Origin: Gracilaria gracilis
Lineage: Eukaryota; Rhodophyta; Florideophyceae; Gracilariales; Gracilariaceae
DNA: 64,000 nucleotides
Direction: 5' to 3'
Assembly: GCA_030374805.1 (NCBI GenBank)
Contig: JARGSG010000144.1
Coordinates: forward strand, 1 to 64,000
Position numbers and translations under genes: made by a program. This document shows positions 1-10,579 of this stretch, in pieces. Every line of letters starts with the position of its first letter. Positions within the stretch are counted from its first letter, which is position 1. Under the pieces are notes generated by a model. The model made no database searches and was not told where the DNA came from. It saw only the letters and a program-made list of their open reading frames with translations.

Positions 1-850
1 TGAAGGACAACACTCTTTGGAGGCGATTTGAGGTACTTAGTTAATTTCCGCATCATGCGTTAGTAGATATATATGAGCTACACCGCTATTAGCGTGTCGC
101 CTCGCTGAGGTAATTTCCACACATGTACACGTGGATTGCACGGCTCGAGGCGCCGCTTAGCGGGTGAACTAGCACACGTGTAGCACGGATATGCCGGAGG
201 CAGTGCACCCAGCATTGCTGTATTTACTCAGATATTTTATAGATTATTTTGCCCGGCGCACCCACTGTCAGTGGTGCGCCGAGCTCAGTACTTAGAGGGT
301 TGAGCATCCGCTCCCCCAAGTAAATTGCCCCTTGCCAAGCAAGGGCTTCTGGCTCTAACTATCACGCCTTCGCGGACTGTTCACCTCCAAGTGGAGTGAC
401 GACCGCGTTGTTCACGTATAGTTACCCACCCTTGTGGCGCTCAGAGTATAACCACTATTTGTGTGTCTCGTTCCGACCTATTGTCGTATACTCGCCCCTG
501 TATTGGGTTTGCTTTATTCTCTCTCTTTTTCCCCACTCTGGTGGTTTGCTTTCTCCCCTTTTTTGGGTTTGCCTTTTTGCCCTGTTCTCAGTGGCCCGTT
601 TCCGACACCTTGTCGTTGCCGTGCTACTCTCTTTCGAGGACTCATCTCGTGACCGTGTGAACACGTGGATCTCTACCGACTACTAATCAGCCTAACGCTC
701 CGACGCTTGTCGTGACGGTTTGACCTCGGATTTACACCCGGCTTAGCTGTGTCATTCCCGGAGTGCTCCGTTCGCTGTGCTGCCCTGTCGAGGGGAAGAT
801 TCCGAACGTCTTCGTGAGCCTGCGCTTTTCCCGCCAAAGGCGTTGCTCCA
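1..850 (+). repeat. 5' LTR of A1
   Basis: It starts TGAAGGACAAC and ends GTTGCTCCA, matched by 10580-11427 and, in reverse, by both LTRs of A2. The termini form a short inverted repeat (TGAAG...CTTCA in the 3' copy). A TATATATA stretch lies near 66-73, CACGTG near 128-133, and a strong GC-rich palindrome at 255-280. The open frames seen on both strands at about 400-690 recur in every A LTR. They have no match to any element gene and are probably chance. Confidence 0.93.
255..280. repeat. GC-rich hairpin inside the A-family LTR
   Basis: The sequence runs GGCGCACC-cactg-tcagt-GGTGCGCC, a nearly perfect 26-nt palindrome in the middle of an AT-rich stretch (the upstream bases include ATATTTTATAGATTATTTT). 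The same hairpin is preserved in all four A LTRs (near 10834-10859, 39474-39499 and 50032-50057). In LTR RNA it could act in transcript ending, packaging or strand transfer. The role is inference. Confidence 0.75.
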
Positions 851-854
851 CAAG

Positions 855-871
855 TGTCTCCCGACTTAGAA
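855..871 (+). promoter_or_regulatory. Primer-binding site of A1 (one base short)
   Basis: Four bases after the LTR comes TGTCTCCCGACTTAGAA. The A2 copy reads TGGTCTCCCGACTTAGAA, and element B has TGGTCTCCCGACCTAGAA, so A1 has lost one G. TGG start, position just after the 5' LTR and conservation between families identify it as the tRNA primer site. The primer tRNA would end TTCTARGTCGGGAGACCA. I did not assign its amino acid. Confidence 0.8.
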
Positions 872-1011
872 CTTTTAGTTTTTGTCGGAAGATTCACTCG
901 TGAATTCACTCGTTGCGAGGTTAGTCCTTTTGCCCTTGTCTCCATTTGGAAGTTCACTGGAAGTCCCAGCCAATTGGCTGTCGATTATCCCGTTGTACGG
1001 TTGTTCTGGTC

Positions 1012-3136
1012 ATGACGCTGTCAGATCGTCCGAAGACACGCAGTCAGACTGGAAGATCGGATCCGCCACTTCCGTCACGGATCCCCACCCGTTCACGGTC
1101 CCGGACCGAAGGGATGCCGGCTACTGAAGCTGTGCCGACGACCACTCGACTTCCGCCCACGTCGTTGATCAACCCTCATCGAGGTGATGGACCGGCTCCT
1201 GCCGTTGCTGGTCCCGCTCCTATCGTAGGAGGTACGGTCCTTTCCGTAGCTCCCACTCCGGAGGCACCTCTGAGGGCTACTGTCAATGACACCCCTCCAC
1301 TTAACTGTGGAAGAGCAGCTCCGCTCCACGCGGGCTGCCCATGCTACCCTTGCTAAGGAGTTGTCGCTACTTCGAAAGAAGGTGGATGACACTGCTTTGC
1401 AGGACTTTTCTGAGGATCTCCGCGTATTGCGTGGTGATGTCAACTCCCTCTGGAAGCTTTCGGAGGACCCGCTAATTTCGTGGAGGACGTGGCTGAGAAG
1501 TTTACTCGCCTCCGCGCCCGTCTAGAAACGGTGGAACAAACCGTCCTGGTTGGAGCCAATCGCACGGCTGAGCCGGTTGCTGTTTCACACACCGTGACAA
1601 GAAGGTCAGTGGATCCAAAGCACGCAAAGAGCGGAAGAACTACGACTCTGATTCGTCAGCATCTTCTCTTTCTTCTCGCCGGTCAACCGGGTCTGATTCG
1701 TCCGACTCGTCGGTAGAAGAAGCCCCTCGTGAGCGTTCGTCACGCTCAAAGCGGTCATCAGCCACCCAAGGTGTGATACGCGCCCGCTCGAAGGGAAGGA
1801 AGCACTCTGGATTAAAAGAGTTGAAGCCTACCAATCTGCTCTACAAGAAGCTGTTGTCATACCGGTATTACCGTTTGGAGGACTCCTCATTGGATAGAAC
1901 TCCCCGTGGGACGGGAAAGGTCAAAGACTGTATCAAACGGATGCAGCTGTCGCTCCGTAATCAACTGTTTACAGGCGATGATCCCATCTTGGTGTTGGAT
2001 TTCCTATCACGCTTTGTAGCGGAAGCCGACATCCTTGGGATGAATGAAGGACAGGCGTTTGTCGCGCTGCCCTATTTTCTACGCGGACTTGCGGAAGATC
2101 AGTACAACTCTGTAAGAGGTTCATCTCGCGCCTCTGAAGGAGGGTTACTTGCTGGCCTGAAGCAGTTCAGTATCTACTGAGGTCCTATGCCACTGGCACC
2201 GCCATCCAGTCGGCTATCCTCGCTCTGAGAGACACCAAACAACGCCCCGGCGAAACGGAAACCGATTACTCGGTGCGCCTGAATAAGGCCTTCCACCGAT
2301 GTGGCAATGTTTATTCCGCTCAAGAGCGTTGTACCATGTTCGTTGATGGACTAGACCCGGCTATACGGACCCTAGTGGCCCGTCGCCGTGAAGAAAACCG
2401 TAAGACTACGTACTTGGAACTGGTGCAGTATGCACGCGCCGAAGGCGATGCACTACGAGCACGAGTCCCGGGTACCCGGTTGAAGTCCGCTAAAGCGTTG
2501 ATGTTGGAATCGGGAACCCCGTCGGCATCAATGCTGGCTGAGGCACACTCCAATAAGGAGTATGATCAGGTGCACTTTGCCCGTAGCGACGTGCTTTCAA
2601 TCCCGACAACGGAGCTTCCCTCAACCACGGATGCCTCGTTTCAAACGGCTCCGGACGATACACTGCTGTATGCAGATTCGAACCGAGTTCGACCGCCTCG
2701 ACTGTCATATGAGAACGGTGGAACCCGGGCTTCACGGCCTGGCTGGCAAGCTTCCCGCCCAGCGGTGCGATTCTCGAATACTCGGAACGTCAATGCCATT
2801 GTTGGATTGATCTGTCACCTCTGCTATACGCGAGGGCATACTTCTCCGCAGTGCGTTTTAACCATGCGTGAGTGGGCACAAGTCATTGCCAACTACGAAT
2901 CCCTCTCACCTGAGGAGAAGGCTTCCGTTCCGATGGCATCGTACATCCGCGCGAAGATGGATATTCCACGCACAATTGCGGCTCCGATTGCCCAGAACAT
3001 GGTGACCTCTCACCCCCGTACCCCTCTCGAGGGAAATTCAACCGCTACTGCGGACGCTTCTGCCACTGGTGTCCAGGCATCAATGGTTCAGAACACTGAG
3101 CACACGCCTCAGGCGGAATCTGCTCAGAAAAACTAA
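1012..3136 (+). pseudogene. gag: gag of A1, frameshifted
   Basis: Retrotransposon capsid/nucleocapsid gene. The start chosen is the ATG whose product begins MTLSDRPKTRSQ, because the distant B element starts its gag in the same style (MSTNPVRTRG). A basic, serine-rich N-terminal part is followed by a retrotransposon gag domain (around 1960-2200, with DDPILVLDFLSRF) and a CCHC zinc knuckle at 2813-2854, CHLCYTRGHTSPQC (C-x2-C-x4-H-x4-C). Compared with A2, small indels break the frame near 1290, 1450, 1589 and 2145. The stretch from 2273 to the TAA at 3134-3136 is open. Pol follows in the -1 frame. Confidence 0.9.
3127..3136 (+). other. Probable -1 frameshift site at the gag/pol junction of A1
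   Basis: The last gag codons read CAG AAA AAC TAA. Pol, with the protease, is open only in the -1 frame relative to gag. The run GAAAAAC is a weaker version of the classical A-AAA-AAC slippery heptamer. Just downstream are two short hairpins, CTCTC-ttg-GAGAG and CCTCA-gagt-TGAGG, and a repeated GGCGCC pair, which could stall ribosomes. A2 has the same arrangement at 47176-47187. The frame relation is seen; use of the site is inferred. Confidence 0.55.
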
Positions 3137-4110
3137 TTGTGGGAGTCTCCTCTCTTGGAGAGGCGCCCTCAGAGTTGAGGCTGAAGGCGCCCGAGGCGTC
3201 CCGCCTCGCTCCCAGGTCCGAATCCTCTCGAGGAAACAGGCCGTCGAAGACGTGAACTCAGAACACCTTGGTGTTCTTCGTCGACCGTGGATACGGGTAA
3301 GAAATAACCGGTTCCCGGATAGAGTTATGGTGATGGCCAAACGCAATTACAAGGTCTATGCCGACCTTGGCCTTTCACCCCAGTTTATGGTGCGTTATCT
3401 CACTGTATTAGATACAGGCGCAGGTCCGAACTTCATTGTTGAGACAGCATTGCCACCCGCCTTGCGGTCACAACATTCGCCGTGGCGACATTCCTGACGT
3501 CGCTGACGCGAATAACAACCCGTTGTCAACGGTAGGATACATCGAGTTGGTAATCCGCTTGGGCTCATGCGTGGTGAAGCTCGACTTTGTCGTTTGTCGG
3601 TCACTAGCCGCCCCAGTCATTTTGGGTTGTGACTTTTGCGACCGCTTTGTCGATGCCATTAGGCCCCGCCAGAGGCGTGTATGAAATGGAAGATGGTTCG
3701 TCCGTGCCGATTGTTCGTCCGTCCTTTGAGGCATGCCTCCAAGAAGCACGTACCTCTACCTGCGGCGCAGGAAGCACCACCGAGTTCTCGGGAATCTACG
3801 AAGCTTCGCGTTGCCTCCGCGACACGCGTGCCTCCAGAGTCCTCAAGTCTGGGTACAGGTGAATTCCCGTCAACACGGTTTACGAATCGTCCAGCCATTG
3901 CCGTCGTTGTATGATAAATACTCTCTTGCCATTGCTAATGGAGTGGTCCCAGGTGGAACCGGATAATCCGTTTTAACGTGTTGATAGCCAATCTAGGCAA
4001 AACAACCCAGTATCTGGTGAAAAACCAAGTGATTGGCTCGGTCATGCCGCATCCAACTGCGTTGGTACCGACGAAGATGACTGCTGCCGATGTGCTCGGA
4101 ATCGTTCACT

Positions 4111-4127
4111 CTAAGGAGGGGGGAGGA
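4111..4127 (+). promoter_or_regulatory. Internal polypurine tract at the protease/RT boundary of A1
   Basis: CTAAGGAGGGGGGAGGA closely copies the 3' polypurine tract (CTTAAGGAGGGGGATA at 10564-10579). An equivalent tract lies at the same place in B (20621-20637) and C (27595-27611). It may act as a second plus-strand primer site, like the central PPT of lentiviruses and Ty1. This is inferred from sequence and position. Confidence 0.5.
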
Positions 4128-7100
4128 GTCTGAATCTCATTCGTCTCCGTCGCCGAGTCTCTCGGGTCAGCAGCCTGTTAAGACAGAGAAGACACGCGTT
4201 CCGACGAGTTACGACCAATTGGACCCAGTGAGAGAATTGGAAGAACTCGACCTCGGACATGTTCCAGAGACACACCGCAAACGACTGCGCGATATGCTTC
4301 GTGAATTCACCACAATGTGGGATGGTTCTCTCGGAGAGATAAATACCACGGAACACCGGATTGATCTCCTTCCCAACTCTCGGCCAGTAGCCCAACATCC
4401 GTACAGGGCGGGGCCCAAGGCCAGAGAAGAAGAGCAATTTCAGGTGGACAAGATGCTCCGTGCAGGAGTTATAGAACCGGCACATTCGCCGTGGGCATCA
4501 CCAGTGGTACTGGCTCCGAAACCGGATGGTTCCCTGGCGCTTCTGTATCGATTATCGTCGTCTAAACGCTCTTACCGTCAAGGACGTGTACCCTATTCCA
4601 CGTATGGATGAATACATCGATTCTCTCGGAAATGCTACCGTATTCACGGCATTGGATGCTAACTGGGGATACTGGCAGGTTCCAGTGAGAAAGGAGGATC
4701 AGGACAAGACAGCGTTTGTCTGCCACTCTGGCCCTCTACCGTTTTTAAACGGATGCCCTTTGGTTTAACCAATGCTCCCGCTACTTTTCAGCGTGCTATT
4801 GATATCCTACTGGCCCGCTTCAAGTGGCGTACTTGTCTCGTCTACCTTGACGACGTCATTGTATTCTCAGATAATCTGGATGATCACCTCACGCATGTGA
4901 GAGACATAATGGCCACGTTACGGGACGCCGGAGTGACACTCAAGCTGAGGAAATGCGAATTTCTTCACGGATACAGTCAAGTATCTGGGTCACATAATCC
5001 GTCCAGGACGTGTCATGATCGAGGAAGCTCGTGTGAAGTCGCTGAAACAGGCCACTGAACCGACTACCCAGACCGAACTGAGATCCTTTCTAGGATTAGT
5101 CAACGTCTATAGACGGTTTTATTCCCAACTTCGCGGACATTGCGGCACCTCTCAACGCGCTCCTGCGGAAGGGTCAACCGCCTAAGTTGGACCCATTCAC
5201 GTCTACTCAGACGGAAGCCTTTAACTCTCTCAAGGAGGCTGTAACCACGGCACCAGTATTGTCACTACCGAAACCAGGACTTTCATATACCGTGGACACG
5301 GACTCTAGTGACTACCAGGTAGGCTGCGCCTTATTTCAAACCACCCCAGAGGGGGAACGCAAGCCAATTGGGTACTGGTCCCGTTCGTTGAACGTGCATG
5401 AGAAGAATTACTCCGTCTCGGAGAAGGAATGTCCTTGCAGTAGTGTGGGCATTATGCACACTACGCCCCTACCTCATGGGTGCTCATTTCACCGTTTACA
5501 CGGATCACTCATCATTGAGATGGCTACTCTCCATATCGGAGCCTTCAGGCCGCTTAATGCGTTGGAGACTGCGTCTCGCAGAGTTCGACTTCGACGTCAC
5601 CTACAAGAAGGGCGCCAACAATACACAAGCCGACGCCCTTTCTCGCCTACCCACCACAAGGGGAAGCGTTAGCCGTCGATGACGAGGAAATACCCTGCTT
5701 TGCAGTTGACGACTACACCGCAGGTGAACTGGAGGATATCGAAGAGGAATGGCCAGACGAACTGGATTTTGACCAGGAACTGGACGACCTACTCGCTGTC
5801 AGCGAAAGTGCGAACCCCCTACCAGGGAACTTCGTACCCGTCACAACGGAGGAGATGGTTAGGGAACAGTTCAGCGATCCCTACTGCACGAAGATTCGGG
5901 CGCAACTCAATGGAGGAGCTGATCTCCCCTTTCGGGTGAATGATATTGGATACCTCGTTCGCACGGTAACTGGAAACCCACAAATAGTGGTGCCACACGC
6001 CCTACAATCTCGGGTGTTACACTTATCCCACTATGCCAAACTTAGTGGTCACGTCGGAGGACGGAAACTGTACCTTACATTGCGAAGGAAATTCTACTGG
6101 CCAGCAATGGCTGTGGATTGCTACGCAACTGTGCGGTTCTGCCCCGAGTGTGCTCGGAATCGCGTCAAGCTTCGCCGCCATGCGACAAAGGTGAAGCTCT
6201 TCCCCGCAATAGGCGCCCCTGGAATTCGTAGCCATCGATATTTTGGGACCGTTCCTCGCTACTAAGCGGCGTAACAAATTTTTACTCGTGATCACGGATC
6301 GTTTCTCGAAGCTCGTTCGTACCGTTCCCTTACGGAGAATCACGTCATTGACGGTGGCTCAAGCATTCGTCACCCATTGGGCATTCTTCTACGGTCCACC
6401 GGTGAATCTACTCTCCGACAACGGGAAACAGTTTGCCTCCCGGTTCTTCGGGGATGTATGCAGAATTCTGGATGTCAAGAATCTCTTCACGACAACCTAC
6501 CACCCCCAGTGTAATGGGCAGACTGAACGGTTTAACCGGACGCTGTTAGCAGCACTCCGTTCATACGTAGCCGATCACCCCACCACGTGGGACCTGTTCA
6601 CCGATGCGCTGACATTCGCATACAACACTCAGGTACACCGTACTACGGGATTAACTCCATTTGAATTGGTTCTGTCTCGCACCCCACCGCCCGTGGCGCT
6701 CGAAGCACAGCCAACGCTGGATCAATTTCCTTCGAGGAAGGGATACAGGGAAACCTGGAAGACATGGCTTACCAAGCTGGTCCCAGCAGCACAACGGTCA
6801 ATGGCCCGGTCACAAGCCGCGTATAAGCGTGATTTCGATCAGCGAGCCCCTCGAAGACCACCCGCCCTTAAAGAAGGGGACTATGTATTCATCCGCAAGG
6901 AGTATTGGAACCCAGGCAAGGAGAAACGCCACAAGCTCTCACCCGTCGCCGACGGTCCTTTCAAAGCAATTGCTGTGGAATCCGACACTGTCGTAGTGGA
7001 GATGGGTCAGCAACACGAACGCATTTCCCGCGATCGCGTGGTTTTTGCACCCCCGCCCGCGGGAAACGACCCATCAAGTGGACATTCCACCGCAGAAGCG

Positions 7101-7299
7101 GAAACGAACACTACGGACACACCGGACCCACCCCCGATCAACCGCCCTAGGGAGGTACCACACCCAAGTAGGGGACTCTCGGATTTGCTGATGTTATCGG
7201 ACTCTACGCGCCCTGGCGCTTCGCTGTCTGAAGCCCCGCCGCCTGGCGTAATTATTCGCCGCCTTGGCGCGTTGACACCCACTCCCCAGGTCGCTCCAT

Positions 7300-7315
7300 C
7301 TAAGGAGGGGGAGGG
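7300..7315 (+). promoter_or_regulatory. Second internal polypurine tract, in the integrase-chromodomain linker of A1
   Basis: CTAAGGAGGGGGAGGG again repeats the 3' PPT, this time inside the low-complexity linker. It is conserved in A2 (43011-43026). It codes for Ser-Lys-Glu-Gly-Glu-Gly, close to the peptide coded at the protease/RT copy. Confidence 0.45.
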
Positions 7316-8585
7316 ACTCGTTAATCGTCATGCTTCCGCGCTGTCGCGTGAGGAACACCGTGTAGCACGGAATAGAGACACCGCTAATGCGCAATCAAAG
7401 CCCTCTCGGGAGCCCGGCGTCTCATCAAGGTCACCGCGCATCAACGCAGAAGCGGAATCGTCACCAGACACTACCGCCGTGCGGGACAGGACCGAGGAGA
7501 CTCAGTCGTTACCGGCGAAGCCGTTGCCTACGCCGCATAGCGCGCCTGGAGTGACTACGTCGCATAACGGAGTGGAAATACCGCCTAAGGCGCCGTTGAG
7601 CTCGCACGTCCAAGACGGAGAAGAGTCGTCGGAGATTAAGTCGCCCAACACGCCTGAGGCGGGCCCCACCGTGGACACGTCGCTAAATGCCCAGCAGGGA
7701 AGTCCCAACCGTAGGACACGGACTACACCTGTAAGGGAGATCAGCTCAGCGAGCGAACCACGTCTACAAACCGAGCTGACACCTCCCGTGCATACGGAGG
7801 CGGAACACGCCACGGCGCAGGCCAATGAAGGCCACCCGTTGACAACGTCACGTACTACCACGGCGAGGCCGGTTCAATCAAGGTTACCGTTGACGCGAGC
7901 GCGTTTGACGCCACACACAACTCCGTCGAAACGGTTGCTACCACGCAAACTTGCGGTACGCCCACCTGGGACTCCCGCGGGAGAAGGAACTCTAAGGGAA
8001 CAAGGAAACGGGAACACCGACACCGCGAGACGCGTGACCACCGACCCAAGTAGGGGACCACACCGCAAAGAGACAGTTCCACCAACCTTGTTGGACACAC
8101 CACGGTCTAACCGGAGCACTGACGCAGTGCCACACACGATGAAGCCGCCGGAGAGCTCTCCGAAGCAGGATGTCGTAGTCACACGGCAAGGCCGGGAAGT
8201 CTTCCGACAGGAGTTCGTAGTCGACCACATAGTGGAACACTCATATCACCCGTTGGGGTACATACAGTATCTCGTACGTTGGTACGGCTACGGACCCGAG
8301 GCTGACTCGGATGAGCCAATCGAGCATCTCCCACGATCAAAAGTGGTGCAGTACCATCGGCGTACTCTCACGGGTCTCCCGGCGACAATTGTCAACGCCC
8401 AAGTGGGATAACACGCCCCGAAGGGGAAGGAGCTAGCTCATCCAGAAGGAAGTTGAGAAGTGGGAGAAGACGAAACTGGCACTTAGGAAAGGAAAAATAT
8501 ACGTCATAGACGGAAGTAGGTTTAATGGCCATCGAGGCTATATCCTACAACAACACCGCATAGCGGGAATCAGGTGGAAGATGGA

Positions 8586-10544
8586 CTAAGCCCCCGACCC
8601 TTGGTTGGAGGGGCCCGGAGCGCCCTCACCAGTACCCCCATTGCTGGGATTGGATCCGCCAGTAAGGCGTGCAGCCAACGCGTCCCGCATTGCGGCGACG
8701 TCCCCGCTCGCGACAGTGGCGGAAAGCCCAACTCCTCGGAGGAACTGAGCGATCACAGCCGCCTCACCGGTTCCACCCCCAGAGGGGAGGACGGCAGGCA
8801 CCTCGATCACCTCTGGTTCGTCCGGAAGGGAAGCCACCACTGCACCTACCGACGAAGGTTCGGGCGCCGGTGCATTCACCGGCTCAGCCGTCGCCATTCC
8901 CGGCGCTGCAGTGTCATTGGAGGTCGGCTCAACCGCGTTGGCGGAAGGAACCTCTTCGACTACGTCGTCATCATACCCCATCTCGGGTTCGTCGTCCATA
9001 ATTTGGTCGTCATCACCGCCGTAGGCGTGGTAAAAATCGTCAGCATCGACGAAGCCAACGGGATGCCCGTAAGGGATATACCTCGGAGCCATCCGGAGAG
9101 CTGCCGCTTCAGCTGCGGTGATCTCTTGCACCTCCCAGGGATTGAAAAAGGTGAAGTCTCCCGCCAATGGCGTGCGTCGTCCCGGAGACCGGTCGAAACC
9201 GCCGTCCTCCTGACCGCGGCCGCTCTGAGCGAAGGGCACGCTGGCCCAATCAACTCGGTCGATTACGTCGAGGAGTCCACGAACTTCTTCGGCATTGTTT
9301 TCACCTCCCAGAGGGACCCGCAACGAGATTCCTCGGATGCACGCACGAAGGCGAGGCGGGACATACCACAGTCGATACTGGTCATATACTTCCCATAGGA
9401 GGTAAGCCGCGGTGCGGATAGCCCACTCGGTGAGCACCACAGACCACAGTCCGGAATACGGATCCTCGATGAGGCAGGAGCCAAGATAGGAGAGGACCGG
9501 GGGCAACTCCACGTAGCACCCGCGACACACCTCCACCGAGGACTACCAAGTGGGAATGGGAACATAACGGCCCAGCCGGTGATTGTTCCGGATTCGATTG
9601 ATCTCCGTGTTTTGATACGGGACGAGAAACCCGAAACGGGAACGCCCACGGCGCTCATCGCGGATGAAGTTTTGTAACCACCGCGAACGGGACTCCCGGC
9701 GAAGATACCTGAACTCCGCCCGGATGATGGGATGAATCCAACATACCGCCTCCTGGCGTACACTAGGACGTCCTCTCCAGCAGTAAGTCTCAACCACCGC
9801 CAAGCGGGTGCAGTACGAAATCTCGCCTTAAGTACGGTACAACCGGAGATCAAAGCTGATGGAATCAGGAATTGGGAACTCGAAGTTCGGCCGGCTCTGC
9901 CGCGCATAGCCCAAGCGAACCAATGCCGCCTGAGCGGAAGCCAGCGACTCGCCGGAACGCCGCAAGATTGCGTGAGGAGGAACGGCAACCCGTCGACGCC
10001 AATCCCACGAAGTGGCGACTAACGCCGGAAGATCCCCGGGAAGGCGATCAGTACCGTCGGCATAGGACGCGATGAGCTCCTCGTTGAAAACGGCTGTAGG
10101 ATGAAACCACGGAGCAGCCCGGAAAAGATGCGCGTGAACGCGAGGGTTCAGCCCGACGAGCTCATTGTAGGAAGGCCACGGCACTTCCTGCATGACGTGA
10201 CCATGGGGCTGCTGCCCCGGAGGGAGAATGTGCCCGCCGCTGGCGTTGAGTCCCTGGGACGCCCCAGAAGCATTGCCGCTTTGCGGGAGAGGCACGGAAC
10301 GAAATCCGGAGAAGTATCCCGAGTTCGGAGGTTGACCGCTCATCGCGCGAGGCGCTTGAGGAACGGGAAGGTTGGTAGTACGACCGCGAGAGCGAGTTGA
10401 AGACTGTAGTGAACAGGGTTGATCGTCGCTGGAGCGAGGTTTGCACTTGGAAGTGGTAGTGACTTGGTCTTCGCGAGGCGAGATGGAATCCGAAGACTTC
10501 GGGGATGCGCTTTTATGCCCACGGTTGGGAGTTCGACCCGCCAT
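8586..10544 (-). pseudogene. Antisense accessory gene (aORF) of A1, two nonsense codons
   Basis: A 652-codon frame opposite to gag-pol, starting 36 bases inside the 3' LTR and ending 174 bases from the pol stop. The start chosen is the ATG at 10544 (MAGRTPNRG). The N-terminal third is rich in Ser, Pro, Gly and Gln; then comes a core with YxEL-NPR, PPVLSYLGS and TEWAIRTAAYLLWE, then an acidic, Pro/Thr-rich tail. Two in-frame stops interrupt it: TAA at 9828-9830, where A2 has CAA, and TAG at 9543-9545, where A2 has TGG. The frame is otherwise continuous. Homologues sit in the same place and orientation in A2, B and C. I recognise no known family, and no clear signal peptide or zinc motif is visible. 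Function unknown. Confidence 0.85.
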
Positions 10545-10563
10545 CGCGACGGCGTGGCTCACT

Positions 10564-10579
10564 CTTAAGGAGGGGGATA
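10564..10579 (+). promoter_or_regulatory. 3' polypurine tract of A1
   Basis: The purine run AAGGAGGGGGATA ends immediately before the 3' LTR start at 10580, the expected site for priming plus-strand DNA. It also lies between the antisense gene's start and the LTR, so it falls in that gene's 5' untranslated region. Confidence 0.85.

Larger units (their letters stand above)
3137..8411 (+). pseudogene. pol: pol of A1 (protease-RT-RNase H-integrase-chromodomain), frameshifted in its first 3 kb
   Basis: Polyprotein for replication and integration. In order: retropepsin with DTGAGPN near 3412-3435; RT with YLDD at 4843-4854; RNase H around 5280-5650; integrase with its HHCC zinc region near 6030-6160, the catalytic core with LLSDNGKQFAS near 6410 and TERFNRT near 6520; a GPF module near 6955; a roughly 400-residue Ser/Thr/Pro/Arg-rich linker; and a chromodomain at about 8215-8390 (YLVRWYGYG). 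From 6243 to the stop the frame is open for 722 codons. Upstream, single-base insertions relative to A2 break it near 3471, 3679, 3716, 3838, 3955, 3972, 4122, 4532, 4733, 4960, 5119, 5431, 5660 and 6209. No functional polyprotein can be read as written. Confidence 0.92.

Noticed and set aside
396-686. Open frames on both strands inside every A LTR
   Set aside because: They recur only because the LTR is repeated four times. Frame lengths change with small indels between copies, and no match to element proteins is seen.
7502-8230. Long minus-strand frames opposite the A pol linker
   Set aside because: They are shadows of the low-complexity linker and chromodomain on the plus strand; domain evidence supports only the plus frame.
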